A stretch of 64,000 nucleotides of DNA. Source: Massilia sp. Root133 (GTDB lineage: Bacteria > Pseudomonadota > Gammaproteobacteria > Burkholderiales > Burkholderiaceae_D). Below are positions 27,189 through 35,997 of the stretch, one piece after another; the stretch's first letter is position 1, and every line of letters starts with the position of its first letter. A program made the position numbers and the translations under genes. The stretch is from positions 157,590 to 221,589 of the forward strand of contig NZ_LMEW01000002.1 of the NCBI RefSeq assembly GCF_001426525.1. The letters are read 5' to 3'. The notes under the pieces are model-generated. The model did no database searches, had not been told where the DNA came from, and saw only the letters and a list, made by a program, of their open reading frames with translations.

Positions 27189-28292
27189 ATGCCCTTCAAT
27201 AAAGAACCGGTGTACCAGCACGGTACCATCGCGAAGAGTGCCATCGTCCTCGTCAACCTCGGCACGCCCGACGCGCCGACGCGGCCCGCGGTGCGGCGCT
27301 ACCTGAAGCAGTTCCTGTCCGACCCGCGCGTCGTGGAAATCCCGCGCGCCGTGTGGAATTTGATCCTGCACCTGGCGATCCTGCCGTTCCGCTCGGGGCA
27401 GTCGGCGAAAAAATACGCGACGATCTGGAGCCGCGAAGGCTCGCCGCTGAAGGTGTACACGGAGCGGCAGGCGAACAAGCTCCAGGCGCTGCTCGAACAG
27501 CGCGGCCACCACGACGTCGAGGTGGCGATGGCGATGCGCTACGGCTCGCCCGCGCTGCCGGACGTGCTGGACGAACTGAAAGCACGCGGCGTCGAGCGCA
27601 TCGTCGTGCTGCCCGCGTACCCGCAATATTCCGGCACGACGACCGCGTCGATCTGGGACGCCGTCTTCGACCACTACAAGAAGGTGCGCAACATCCCCGA
27701 ACTGCGCCTCGTGAAGCACTACCACGACCACGAGGGCTATATCGATGCGCTGGCCGCGTCCGTGGAGACGTACTGGGAGACGCACGGCCGCGGCGAGAAG
27801 CTGGTGATGAGTTTCCACGGCGTGCCCAAGCGCACGCTGCTGCTGGGCGACCCGTACCACTGCGAATGCCACCGGACGGCGCGCCTGCTGGCGGCGCGCC
27901 TGCGCCTGGCGCCGGACCAGTACATGGTGACGTTCCAGTCGCGCTTCGGCAAGGCCGAGTGGCTGCAGCCCTACACGGCGCCGACCGTGCAGCAGCTGGC
28001 GCGGGACGGCGTCAAGCGGATCGACGTCCTGTGCCCCGGTTTTACGAGCGACTGCCTGGAGACGCTGGAAGAGATCAACATGGAAGTCCGTCACGACTTC
28101 GAATCGAACGGCGGCCAGGAATATCGCTACATTCCCTGCCTGAACGATAACCCGGCCTGGATCGTCGGCATGGCCGAGATCGCCGAGCAGCACCTGATCG
28201 GCTGGCCGACGATGCTCACGCCCGCGCAACGCGAGGCGCAGCGCAAGGATGCGGACATCGCGCGCGAGCACGCGGTGAAACTAGGGGCATAA
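27189..28292 (+). CDS. hemH: Ferrochelatase
   Basis: 367 residues, inserting Fe2+ into protoporphyrin IX at the last step of heme synthesis. Catalytic His is in LVMSFHGVPKRTL and the acidic metal-path residues in CPGFTSDCLETLEEI. It begins MPFNKEPVYQHG at ATG 27189, 8 bases after recN, which suggests the same transcript. Length and N-terminus agree with betaproteobacterial HemH. It is followed after 2 bases by a GC-rich hairpin (28295-28310) without a T run. Confidence 0.96.
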   Translation: MPFNKEPVYQHGTIAKSAIVLVNLGTPDAPTRPAVRRYLKQFLSDPRVVEIPRAVWNLILHLAILPFRSGQSAKKYATIWSREGSPLKVYTERQANKLQALLEQRGHHDVEVAMAMRYGSPALPDVLDELKARGVERIVVLPAYPQYSGTTTASIWDAVFDHYKKVRNIPELRLVKHYHDHEGYIDALAASVETYWETHGRGEKLVMSFHGVPKRTLLLGDPYHCECHRTARLLAARLRLAPDQYMVTFQSRFGKAEWLQPYTAPTVQQLARDGVKRIDVLCPGFTSDCLETLEEINMEVRHDFESNGGQEYRYIPCLNDNPAWIVGMAEIAEQHLIGWPTMLTPAQREAQRKDADIAREHAVKLGA

Positions 28293-28294
28293 GC

Positions 28295-28310
28295 GCCGTC
28301 GCCCGACGGC
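28295..28310. terminator. Hairpin after hemH
   Basis: Perfect GCCGTCG-CC-CGACGGC stem. It has no T run, so intrinsic termination is uncertain. Confidence 0.35.
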
Positions 28311-28316
28311 GAGATG

Positions 28317-28424
28317 CTAGAATGCCACGTTTTGCGGCGCCGACCCGAGCTCCGCCAGGCAGATCGCAGCCAGCGCAAGCAGGGTGTAGATGAGCACGGC
28401 GCCGCTGATCAGATGCAGTTTCAT
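28317..28424 (-). CDS. Small single-span membrane peptide (35 aa)
   Basis: A 36-codon frame (ATG to TAG) convergent with hemH. It encodes MKLHLISGAVLIYTLLALAA and then ICLAELGSAPQNVAF: two charged or polar residues, one hydrophobic helix of about 20 residues, a short polar tail. GGGAAAG lies about 5 bases before the ATG. The composition is far from random for this GC-rich genome and is typical of small membrane proteins. It has no recognisable family. Being so short, it could be a chance ORF; conservation in relatives is needed. It lies in the gap between hemH and grpE. Confidence 0.55.
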   Translation of the reverse strand: MKLHLISGAVLIYTLLALAAICLAELGSAPQNVAF

Positions 28425-28556
28425 GGTCTTTCCCATCGGGTCGGTGGATGTCTTGACGACACGATAGTAGAACGGCTAGCTGTCGATGGTGACTACGAGC
28501 AAGTAAATCTTGTAACAAAAGAATACGCACGTCTGCATATTGTTTCTTCAATTCCC

Positions 28557-28584
28557 CTTGAAAATGTAGGCGAATGCCCAATAT
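28557..28584 (+). promoter_or_regulatory. Sigma-32 (heat shock) promoter of grpE
   Basis: CTTGAAA (28557-28563), 13 bases, CCCAATAT (28577-28584): a near match to CTTGAAA-N11-16-CCCCATnT. The start codon is about 70 bases downstream. Confidence 0.75.
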
Positions 28585-28652
28585 GCGGCGCTGTGTGACT
28601 GCAACAGTCGTCCAACCAATCAGCCAAGTCCTTGATTTCAGGAGTTTTTTCG

Positions 28653-29204
28653 ATGCAAGACCAAGAAAACCAAGAGGTGAGCAATCAGCCGGAAGCCGCC
28701 GATGCGGCTGCAGCCGCGGCAGCGCAGGCCGCACCGGCCAACGAGCCCGGCCTCGAAGAACAGCTGAGCGCCACCGAGGCCAAGCTGGCCGAGATGCACG
28801 ATGCCTTCATGCGTGCCAAGGCCGAGGCGGACAATATCCGCCGCCGTGCCCAGGAAGATGTGAGCAAGGCCCACAAGTTCGCCATCGAAAGCTTCGCGGA
28901 GGCCATGGTGCCCGTGCGCGACAGCCTCGAGATGGCGCTGAAAGTCGAAGCGCCGACGGTCGAATCGATCAAGGAAGGCGTCGAGATGACCCTGAAGCAG
29001 CTCACCGCCGCGTTCGAAAAGAACCGCCTGGTCGAAGTGATGCCGCAGCCGGGCGACAAGCTCGACCCGAACAAGCACCAGGCCGTGGCCGTGGTGCCGT
29101 CCGACCAGGAAGCGAACACCGTGGTGGCCGTCCTGCAGAAGGGTTACATGATCGCCGACCGCCTGCTGCGCCCGGCCATCGTGACCGCCGCCGCACCGAA
29201 ATAA
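28653..29204 (+). CDS. grpE: Nucleotide exchange factor GrpE
   Basis: 183 residues. GrpE opens DnaK's nucleotide cleft to release ADP. A long N-terminal coiled coil (residues about 30-90, [20 protein letters not shown]) leads to the beta-domain with [21 protein letters not shown] and the end motif [28 protein letters not shown] sequence ([10 protein letters not shown]). ATG 28653 follows TCAGGAG with good spacing; an earlier ATG at 28632 is not preferred. It is preceded by a heat-shock promoter and is followed by dnaK. Confidence 0.96.
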   Translation: MQDQENQEVSNQPEAADAAAAAAAQAAPANEPGLEEQLSATEAKLAEMHDAFMRAKAEADNIRRRAQEDVSKAHKFAIESFAEAMVPVRDSLEMALKVEAPTVESIKEGVEMTLKQLTAAFEKNRLVEVMPQPGDKLDPNKHQAVAVVPSDQEANTVVAVLQKGYMIADRLLRPAIVTAAAPK

Positions 29205-29228
29205 TGTCGCGACAGAGGTGAATAACCT

Positions 29229-29256
29229 CTTGAAACTTAGCGACATTTCCCAATAT
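29229..29256 (+). promoter_or_regulatory. Sigma-32 (heat shock) promoter of dnaK
   Basis: CTTGAAA (29229-29235), 13 bases, CCCAATAT (29249-29256). Both hexamers and the spacing are identical to the promoter before grpE. Confidence 0.8.
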
Positions 29257-29296
29257 TCGACACATCTGAAAACTGAGTACTAAAAAGGAAAATATT

Positions 29297-31237
29297 ATGG
29301 GCAGAATCATCGGTATCGACCTGGGCACCACCAACTCCTGCGTGGCGATCATGGAAAATGGTCAGCCCAAGGTCATCGAAAACGCGGAAGGCGCCCGTAC
29401 TACGCCTTCGATCATCGCTTATCAGGAAGATGGCGAGATCCTGGTCGGCGCGCCGGCGAAACGCCAGGCCGTCACCAACCCGAAGAACACCCTGTTCGCG
29501 GTCAAGCGCCTGATCGGCCGTAAATTCGACGAGAAGGAAGTCCAGAAGGACATCAGCCTGATGCCGTACACGATCACGAAGGCCGACAACGGCGACGCGT
29601 GGGTCGGTGTGCGCGACAAGAAACTGGCGCCGCCGCAGATCTCGGCCGAAGTGCTGCGCAAGATGAAGAAGACCGCCGAAGACTACCTCGGCGAAGAAGT
29701 GACGGAAGCCGTCATCACGGTCCCGGCGTACTTCAACGACTCGCAGCGCCAGGCGACCAAGGACGCCGGCCGCATCGCGGGCCTGGACGTCAAGCGCATC
29801 ATCAACGAGCCGACCGCGGCCGCGCTGGCATTCGGCCTGGACAAGACCGACAAGGGCGACCGCAAGATCGCCGTGTATGACCTCGGCGGCGGTACGTTCG
29901 ACGTGTCGATCATCGAGATCGCCGACGTGGATGGCGAGAAGCAGTTCGAAGTGCTGTCGACCAACGGCGACACGTTCCTGGGCGGCGAAGACTTCGACCA
30001 GCGCATCATCGATTACATCATCGACGAGTTCAAGAAGATCAACGGCCTCGACCTGTCGAAGGATCCGATCGCCCTGCAGCGCATCAAGGCTTCGGCCGAG
30101 CGCGCGAAGATCGAACTGTCGTCGTCGCAGCAGACCGAGATCAACGAGCCGTACATCGCGATGGCGAACGGCGCGCCGGTCCACCTGAACCTCAAGATCA
30201 CCCGCGCCAAGCTGGAAGCGCTGGTCGAGGAACTGATCGCCAAGACCATCGAACCGTGCCGCGTCGCGATCAAGGATGCGGGCGTGAAGGTCTCGGACAT
30301 CGACGACATCATCCTGGTCGGCGGCATGACCCGTATGCCGAAGGTGCAGGAAAAGGTCAAGGAGTTCTTCGGCAAGGATCCGCGCAAGGACGTGAACCCG
30401 GACGAGGCCGTCGCTGTCGGCGCCGCCATCCAGGGCTCCGTGCTGGCCGGCGACCGCAAAGACCTGCTGCTGCTGGACGTGACCCCGCTGTCGCTGGGTA
30501 TCGAAACCCTGGGCGGCGTGATGACCAAGATGATCCAGAAGAACACCACGATCCCGACCAAGTTCTCGCAGGTGTTCTCGACCGCCGACGACAACCAGCC
30601 GGCCGTGACCATCAAGGTTTATCAAGGTGAACGCGAGATCGCCGCCGGCAACAAGGGCCTGGGCGAGTTCAACCTGGAAGGCATCCCGCCGGCACCGCGC
30701 GGCACGCCGCAGATCGAAGTGACCTTCGACATCGACGCCAACGGCATCCTGCACGTGGGCGCGAAGGACAAGGCCACCGGTAAAGAAAACAAGATCACCA
30801 TCAAGGCCAACTCGGGTCTGTCGGAAGACGAGATCCAGAAGATGGTGAAGGACGCCGAGCTGAACGCGGAAGAAGACAAGAAGGTCAAGGAACTGGCCGA
30901 GTCGCGCAACCAGGCCGACGCGCTGGTGCACTCGACCCGCAAGTCCCTGACCGAGTACGGCGACAAGCTGGACGCCGGCGAGAAGGAAAAGATCGAAGCC
31001 GCGATCACCGACCTGGAAGGTTCGATCAAGTCGGGCGACAAGGCCGAGATCGACGCCAAGGTGGCTGCGCTGTCGACCGCCGCGCAGAAGCTGGGCGAGA
31101 AGATGTACGCCGACATGCAGGCCCAGCAGGGCGCCGCGGGCGCACAGGCTGGCGGCCAGCAGCCGGGTGCCGAGTCGGCCAAGCAGGAAGACGACGTCGT
31201 CGACGCCGACTTCAAGGAAGTCAAGGACGCCAAGTAA
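29297..31237 (+). CDS. dnaK: Chaperone protein DnaK (Hsp70)
   Basis: 646 residues. ATPase domain: [12 protein letters not shown] at the N-terminus, [25 protein letters not shown] and [12 protein letters not shown]. Substrate-binding domain from about residue 390 ([16 protein letters not shown]) and an acidic, Gly/Gln/Ala-rich C-terminal tail ending in EEVKD-like residues ([13 protein letters not shown]). It folds and protects proteins with DnaJ and GrpE. The ATG is preceded by AAAGGAAAATATT. Its own heat-shock promoter allows expression independent of grpE. Confidence 0.99.
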   Translation: MGRIIGIDLGTTNSCVAIMENGQPKVIENAEGARTTPSIIAYQEDGEILVGAPAKRQAVTNPKNTLFAVKRLIGRKFDEKEVQKDISLMPYTITKADNGDAWVGVRDKKLAPPQISAEVLRKMKKTAEDYLGEEVTEAVITVPAYFNDSQRQATKDAGRIAGLDVKRIINEPTAAALAFGLDKTDKGDRKIAVYDLGGGTFDVSIIEIADVDGEKQFEVLSTNGDTFLGGEDFDQRIIDYIIDEFKKINGLDLSKDPIALQRIKASAERAKIELSSSQQTEINEPYIAMANGAPVHLNLKITRAKLEALVEELIAKTIEPCRVAIKDAGVKVSDIDDIILVGGMTRMPKVQEKVKEFFGKDPRKDVNPDEAVAVGAAIQGSVLAGDRKDLLLLDVTPLSLGIETLGGVMTKMIQKNTTIPTKFSQVFSTADDNQPAVTIKVYQGEREIAAGNKGLGEFNLEGIPPAPRGTPQIEVTFDIDANGILHVGAKDKATGKENKITIKANSGLSEDEIQKMVKDAELNAEEDKKVKELAESRNQADALVHSTRKSLTEYGDKLDAGEKEKIEAAITDLEGSIKSGDKAEIDAKVAALSTAAQKLGEKMYADMQAQQGAAGAQAGGQQPGAESAKQEDDVVDADFKEVKDAK

Positions 31238-31290
31238 GGACGTCCTGGCGGGGCGGACCTGATGCAAGGCCCGCCCCGCCGCCGCAACCC

Positions 31291-31329
31291 CGAGCCGAAG
31301 CGACCTCATGGTGCCCGGCTCGTTTTTTT
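31291..31329 (+). terminator. Intrinsic terminator after dnaK
   Basis: CGAGCCG (31291-31297) pairs with CGGCTCG (31316-31322) across an 18-base loop, followed by seven T residues. It sits between dnaK and dnaJ, so dnaJ probably has its own promoter. Confidence 0.75.
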
Positions 31330-31496
31330 GTGGTGTGTCCAACATCAGCGGGAGCGATTCGGCCGTTGTTTTTACGGCCGAGTCGCGCAAGCCCGACATG
31401 CTCACTGTATACTCGTATCCTTTTGGGCTGTGCGTTCGCAGGTGTCTGCCTGGTCCGCCACAGTTCTTTTGTAGATAGACAGCAAGGTGCCGACAA

Positions 31497-32621
31497 ATGG
31501 CAAAGCGTGATTTTTACGAGATCCTCGGCGTCGCGAAGACCGCTTCGGAAGACGAGATCAAGAAGGCCTATCGCAAGCTTGCGATGAAGTACCATCCGGA
31601 CCGCAATCCCGACAACAAGGAAGCGGAAGAGAAGTTCAAGGAGGTCAAGGAAGCCTACGAGATGCTGACCAATCCGGAAAAGCGCGAGGCTTATGACCGC
31701 TATGGTCACGCTGGCGTCGATCCGAACGGCGGCATGGGCGGCGGCTTCGGTGCCGGCGGCTTCGGCGATGCGTTCGGCGACATCTTCGGCGACATCTTCG
31801 GCGGCGGCGGCCGTGGCCGCAGCTCGGGCCCGCAGGTGTACCGCGGCGCCGACCTGCGCTACAACCTGGAAATTTCGCTGGAACAGGCAGCCGCCGGCTT
31901 CGACACGACGATCCGCGTGCCGAGCTGGGACAAGTGCGACACCTGCCACGGCAGCGGCGCCAAGCCGGGCACGTCGCCCGTCACCTGCACGACCTGCCAC
32001 GGCCACGGCCAGGTGCGCATGCAGCAGGGCTTCTTCTCGATCCAGCAGACCTGCCCGAAGTGCCACGGCAGCGGCAAGATCATCCCGGAACCGTGCGCAT
32101 CCTGCGGCGGCGCCGGACGCATCAAGCGCAACAAGACGCTGGAAGTGAAGATCCCGGCGGGTATCGACAGCGGCATGCGCATCCGCTCGACCGGCAACGG
32201 CGAGCCGGGTACGAACGGCGGGCCGCCGGGCGACTTGTATGTCGAGATCCACATCAAGCCGCATACCGTGTTCCAGCGCGAAGGCGACGACCTGCATTGC
32301 GAAATGCCGATCTCGTTCAGCAAGGCTGCACTGGGCGGCGAGATCGAGGTGCCCACGCTGGGCGGCAAGGTCTCGTTCACGATCCCCGAAGGCACCCAGA
32401 CCGGAAAGACCTTCCGCCTCAAGGGCAAGGGCATCAAGGGCGTGCGCTCGGGTTACTCGGGCGACCTGTTCTGTCACGTCGTGGTCGAGACGCCCGTCAA
32501 GCTCACCGAGAAGCAGAAGGACCTGCTGCGTGAATTCGATCGTCTGACGGTCGAGGGTGGCGCGAAGCACAGCCCGCAGAGCAAGGGCTGGATGGACAAG
32601 GTAAAGGACTTCTTCGAGTAA
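31497..32621 (+). CDS. dnaJ: Chaperone protein DnaJ (Hsp40)
   Basis: 374 residues. J-domain with the HPD triad in YHPDRNPDN, a Gly/Phe-rich stretch ([21 protein letters not shown]), four zinc-binding repeats ([32 protein letters not shown]) and a C-terminal substrate domain. It stimulates DnaK ATPase and delivers substrates. A possible promoter -10 TATACT is at 31408-31413, 84 bases upstream, with only a weak -35. No heat-shock promoter like those of grpE and dnaK was seen here. Confidence 0.98.
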   Translation: MAKRDFYEILGVAKTASEDEIKKAYRKLAMKYHPDRNPDNKEAEEKFKEVKEAYEMLTNPEKREAYDRYGHAGVDPNGGMGGGFGAGGFGDAFGDIFGDIFGGGGRGRSSGPQVYRGADLRYNLEISLEQAAAGFDTTIRVPSWDKCDTCHGSGAKPGTSPVTCTTCHGHGQVRMQQGFFSIQQTCPKCHGSGKIIPEPCASCGGAGRIKRNKTLEVKIPAGIDSGMRIRSTGNGEPGTNGGPPGDLYVEIHIKPHTVFQREGDDLHCEMPISFSKAALGGEIEVPTLGGKVSFTIPEGTQTGKTFRLKGKGIKGVRSGYSGDLFCHVVVETPVKLTEKQKDLLREFDRLTVEGGAKHSPQSKGWMDKVKDFFE

Positions 32622-32633
32622 GATGTCGGATGG

Positions 32634-32667
32634 ACCGCCGGGTGCGCGAGCCCCGGCGGTTTTTTTT
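32634..32667 (+). terminator. Intrinsic terminator after dnaJ
   Basis: Stem ACCGCCGGG (32634-32642) with CCCGGCGGT (32652-32660) and loop TGCGCGAGC, followed by a T run. Confidence 0.9.
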
Positions 32668-32694
32668 GACCAGAATATGGTCGATTAGATAACA

Positions 32695-32814
32695 TCGTCA
32701 TGCCCGCGCACGCGGGAATCCATGCCGCGACTCCCAAGTTGCTACCGTAAGGTTACTCGTGCAACTCGCGGAGCCTCAGCATGGACCCCCGCCTGCGCGG
32801 GGGTGACGGTTCTG
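32695..32814. repeat. REP pair (BIME-like) before the carbonic anhydrase gene
   Basis: Left unit GCCCGCGCACGCGGGAATCC followed by ATGCCGCGAC, right unit in reverse complement with CCCCCGCCTGCGCGGGGG and TCAGCATGG before it; about 60 bases between. It shares the hairpin-plus-ATGCTGAG pattern with the repeat at 10.1 kb. Confidence 0.8.
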
Positions 32815-32831
32815 CTGAATAGGAAAACGCC

Positions 32832-33494
32832 ATGGCAAAGACCCCCACCGGCCTCACCGCCGCAGACCTCTTCGAACGCAACCGTCAATGGGCGGCGTCG
32901 ATGATCCAGGAGGATCCCAATTTCTTCAAGGACCTGGCCTCCCAACAAAACCCAGAATATCTGTGGATCGGCTGCTCCGACAGCCGCGTGCCCGCGAATG
33001 AACTCGTCGGCATGGCGCCGGGCGAACTGTTCGTCCACCGCAACATCGCCAACGTCGTCTCCCACTCCGACCTGAACTGCCTGACGGTGCTGCAGTTCGC
33101 CGTCGATGTGCTGAAGGTCAAGCACATCATCCTGTGCGGCCATTACGGCTGCTCGGGCGTGGGCGCGGCGCTGAACAACACCCGTGTCGGCCTGGCCGAC
33201 AACTGGCTCGGCCACGTGCGCGACGTGCGCGACAAGCACGGCAAATACCTGGGCAACGTCGCCGGTACGGCCGCCACCAACCGCCTCGTCGAACTGAACG
33301 TGGCCGAGCAGGTCATCAACATCGCCCAGACCACGGTCGTGCGCGACGCGTGGGAGCGGGGCCAGGACATCACCATCCACAGCTGGGTCTACGGCGTGCA
33401 CGACGGCCTGCTGCGCGACCTCGGCTGCACCGTCCGCAGCTACGACGAGATCCAGCCGAAGCTGGACAAGATCCTGCAGGGCTACCTCAAGTGA
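32832..33494 (+). CDS. can: Beta-carbonic anhydrase
   Basis: 220 residues, interconverting CO2 and bicarbonate. The zinc ligands expected for the beta class are present: Cys48 in IGCSDSRVP, His104 and Cys107 in LCGHYGCSGV, with the Asp50-Arg52 pair. The remainder (NIANVVSHSDLNCLTVLQFAV, IHSWVYGVHDGLLRDLG) is standard for E. coli Can/CynT. An octamer or tetramer in the cytoplasm is expected. It starts 18 bases after the end of the REP pair. Confidence 0.96.
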   Translation: MAKTPTGLTAADLFERNRQWAASMIQEDPNFFKDLASQQNPEYLWIGCSDSRVPANELVGMAPGELFVHRNIANVVSHSDLNCLTVLQFAVDVLKVKHIILCGHYGCSGVGAALNNTRVGLADNWLGHVRDVRDKHGKYLGNVAGTAATNRLVELNVAEQVINIAQTTVVRDAWERGQDITIHSWVYGVHDGLLRDLGCTVRSYDEIQPKLDKILQGYLK

Positions 33495-33495
33495 C

Positions 33496-33616
33496 GGGCA
33501 CGTCGAAACACCTGCTGCGCGTTGCACCGCCGTTCTGCGATGCTCGCTGTACGACTCGTACAGCTGCGCTTCTCGAACAGCATTGCTGCCGCTCGCTACG
33601 GTTTTTCGAGGTGCCC
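33496..33616. repeat. 121-base imperfect palindrome after the carbonic anhydrase
   Basis: Outer arms GGGCACGTCGAAA and TTTTTCGAGGTGCCC are nearly complementary, and the middle contains the perfect palindrome GCTGTACGACTCGTACAGC. It fills the gap between can and the MazG-like gene and could fold into a long hairpin. Its size and structure suggest a mobile repeat unit rather than a terminator, although it could attenuate read-through. Confidence 0.7.
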
Positions 33617-33618
33617 TG

Positions 33619-33984
33619 ATGCAGCCCGGCGGCGAACTCGACCAACTGCGCGCCATCGTGCGCCAGTTCGTCGAGGAGCGTGACTGGGACCAGTTCCACA
33701 CGCCGAAAAACCTCGCGTCCGCGCTGACGGTGGAGGCGGCCGAGCTGCTGGAACACTTCCAGTGGCTGCAGCACGGCCGTGCGGACGAACTCGGCGCAGA
33801 CAAGCTCGTGGAAGTGCGCCACGAGATGGCCGACGTGCTCGTTTATCTCGTGCGCCTGGCGGACAAGCTCGACGTCGACCTGCTCGCCGCGGTGCAGGAA
33901 AAGATGGTGCTCAACCGCGCCAAGTATCCCGCGGATCAGGTGCGCGGTGACGCGCGCAAGTATTACGAGTACAAACCCAGGTAA
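33619..33984 (+). CDS. MazG-like nucleotide pyrophosphohydrolase
   Basis: 121 residues from ATG 33619. The all-alpha NTP pyrophosphohydrolase motif is seen as ALTVEAAELLEHFQW (EAAELLE, metal-binding Glu) and RHEMADVLVYLVRLADKLDVDL (E-x-x-D). This is the short dCTPase/RS21-like type that cleaves non-canonical or excess NTPs to NMP and PPi. The frame opens at 33583 within the palindrome, so the later ATG is chosen. Its end overlaps the convergent small gene by 22 bases. Confidence 0.9.
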   Translation: MQPGGELDQLRAIVRQFVEERDWDQFHTPKNLASALTVEAAELLEHFQWLQHGRADELGADKLVEVRHEMADVLVYLVRLADKLDVDLLAAVQEKMVLNRAKYPADQVRGDARKYYEYKPR

Positions 33985-34289
33985 AACGCCGGCAGTCCGT
34001 CGGAATCCTCGATCCCGAGAATATCCATGAATTGCCTGAGCCCCGCGGCGACGCGTTCGCGCGTCGCCGCGGGCGCATCCCGGGCATCCTCCAGCACTGG
34101 CTGAAACTGCTTCAGCACCCAGAACTTCGTCGGATGCGTCGCGACCCCGGCGATCAGCCCGTCCGCCACGCGCGCGAGGTCGGCGTCCAACCCGGGCCCG
34201 TTGCGGAATGTCCGCAGGGCGTTCAGCGTGCGCGGCACGATGAACAGCGGCGCGTCGCGCACCCGATGAAACGGGTCCTCGGCCATCAC
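33963..34289 (-). CDS. Conserved hypothetical protein (108 aa)
   Basis: 108 residues, mostly helical by appearance (APLFIVPRTLNALRTFRNG, LDADLARVADGLIAGVAT, THPTKFWVLKQFQP), without signal peptide or membrane segment. It overlaps the end of gabD by ATGA, indicating co-translation with it. I do not recognise the family. It overlaps the convergent MazG-like gene by 22 bases at its 3' end. Confidence 0.72.
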   Translation of the reverse strand: MMAEDPFHRVRDAPLFIVPRTLNALRTFRNGPGLDADLARVADGLIAGVATHPTKFWVLKQFQPVLEDARDAPAATRERVAAGLRQFMDILGIEDSDGLPAFYLGLYS

Positions 34290-35740
34290 ATCCCTCCCAG
34301 GCAGATGTACTTGATGACGAGATAGTCATCCATGCCGTATTTCGACCCTTCGCGCCCCAGCCCGGATTGCTTGACCCCGCCAAACGGTGCGACTTCATTG
34401 GAGATCAGGCCCGTGTTCACGCCCACCATGCCGGACTCGATCTGCTCGGCCACGCGCCACACGCGGCCGATGTCACGGGCGTAGAAGTACGACGCGAGCC
34501 CGTACTCCGTCGCGTTGGCCAGCGCGATCGCTTCCTCGTCGGTCTTGAAACGGAACAGCGGCGCCACGGGGCCGAAGGTTTCCTCGTCCGAAATCAGCAT
34601 CTGCGGCGTGACGTCGGCCAGCACCGTCGGCTCGAAGAAGGTCAGTCCCAGCGGGTGGCGCTTGCCGCCCAGCAGCAGACGGGCGCCCTTGCCGAGCGCA
34701 TCGGCGATGTGGTGCTCGACCTTCTCGACGGCTTTTTCTTCGATCAGCGGTCCCTGGTTCACGCCCGGCTCCATGCCGTTGCCGACCTTCAGCTTCGCGA
34801 CGGCGGCCGTCAGCTTTGCGGCGAACGCCTCATAGACGCCATCCTGCACGTAGATGCGGTTCGCGCACACGCAGGTCTGCCCCATGTTGCGGTATTTCGA
34901 GGCCATCGCGCCTTCGACGGCGGCATCGAGGTCGGCGTCGTCGAACACGATGAACGAGGCGTTGCCGCCCAGTTCCAGCGACAATTTCTTGACCGTCGGC
35001 GCGCATTGTTCCATCAGCAATCGGCCGACCTGCGTGGAACCCGTGAAACTGAGCTTGCGCACGATGGGGTTCGCGCACATCTCCGCGCCGATCGCTTTGG
35101 AGTCGCCGATCACGATCGAAAACACGCCCTTCGGCACGCCGGCGCGCTCCGCCAGCACGGCCAGCGCGAGGGCGGAATAGGGCGTCAGCTCCGCCGGTTT
35201 CAGCACGATGGGACAGCCCGCCGCGAGCGCCGGGCCGACCTTGCGGGTGATCATCGCGGCCGGAAAATTCCACGGCGTGATCGCGGCGCACACACCGATC
35301 GGTTCCTTCGTGACGACGATCCGGCGGTCGCGCGCGGGCGATTCCAGCACGTCGCCCTCGATGCGCTTGCCCTGTTCGCCGAACCATTCCAGGAACGAGG
35401 CGGCGTACGCGATTTCTCCCTTCGATTCGGCCAGCGGCTTGCCCTGTTCGGCCGTCATGATGGCGGCCAGGTCGTCCGCGTTGTCCAGCATCAGGTCGTT
35501 CCATTTGCGCAGGATGAGGGCCCGTTCGCGCGCCGTCTTCCTGCGCCACGCGGGCCAGGCCGCCTGTGCCGCATCGATGGCGCGCCGGGTTTCCTGTGCG
35601 CCCATGTGTGGCACGGTGCCGAGCGTTTCTCCGGTGGCGGGGTTGATCACGGGGACGGTCTTGCCGTCGTCGGCGTCGCACCAGGCGCCGTCGATCCAGG
35701 CCTGCTGGCGCAGCAGGGAAGCGTCATTGAGGTTCAGCAT
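34286..35740 (-). CDS. gabD: Succinate-semialdehyde dehydrogenase (NADP+)
   Basis: 484 residues of the aldehyde dehydrogenase superfamily. It oxidises succinate semialdehyde, the end product of GABA and putrescine breakdown, to succinate. Conserved elements: ITPWNFPAAMITRKVGPALAAG, SFTGSTQVGRLL, ELGGNASFIVFDDADLDAA, the catalytic Cys in GQTCVCANRIYVQ, and EETFGPVAP. The N-terminal MLNLNDASLLRQQAWIDGAW and the KYGMDDYLVIKYICLGG end are GabD-like. ATG 35740 has GAGGAACCC before it. The neighbours are PuuD/PuuA/SpuC, consistent with polyamine catabolism. Confidence 0.94.
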   Translation of the reverse strand: MLNLNDASLLRQQAWIDGAWCDADDGKTVPVINPATGETLGTVPHMGAQETRRAIDAAQAAWPAWRRKTARERALILRKWNDLMLDNADDLAAIMTAEQGKPLAESKGEIAYAASFLEWFGEQGKRIEGDVLESPARDRRIVVTKEPIGVCAAITPWNFPAAMITRKVGPALAAGCPIVLKPAELTPYSALALAVLAERAGVPKGVFSIVIGDSKAIGAEMCANPIVRKLSFTGSTQVGRLLMEQCAPTVKKLSLELGGNASFIVFDDADLDAAVEGAMASKYRNMGQTCVCANRIYVQDGVYEAFAAKLTAAVAKLKVGNGMEPGVNQGPLIEEKAVEKVEHHIADALGKGARLLLGGKRHPLGLTFFEPTVLADVTPQMLISDEETFGPVAPLFRFKTDEEAIALANATEYGLASYFYARDIGRVWRVAEQIESGMVGVNTGLISNEVAPFGGVKQSGLGREGSKYGMDDYLVIKYICLGGM

Positions 35741-35959
35741 GGGTTCCTCGTTGTCATGTCGTTCGGGCGGGAACACCATAGCACGATGCTGACCAAGGCC
35801 CCGTTTGTGTTGGCATCGTTCTTCAGTTGACGTTAAGCTTTTGCTACGGGTTACAACAGCGAACCCGCTCGACTAGCAGATCCCAGGGAGCGTTTGCATT
35901 GGGAACGCGGTTTCCTTGATCTGAAACAACGGCCACTCGCATTCGGACCACTTTGTACG

Positions 35960-35965
35960 TATGAT
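35960..35965 (+). promoter_or_regulatory. -10 element of the puuD-puuA-spuC cluster
   Basis: TATGAT hexamer 32 bases before the first gene of the cluster. A clear -35 is not visible, so an activator may be needed. Confidence 0.35.
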
Positions 35966-35997
35966 GGTTCCTGTGCGCTCACTACAAGGTAGAGACC

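Noticed and set aside
28314..28598. 94-codon plus-strand frame between hemH and grpE
   Set aside because: It runs antisense to the small membrane ORF and through the sigma-32 promoter of grpE, and it lacks a ribosome binding site.
29237..31405. 722-codon antisense frame over dnaK
   Set aside because: Known artefact of high GC and strong codon bias in dnaK; no independent support.
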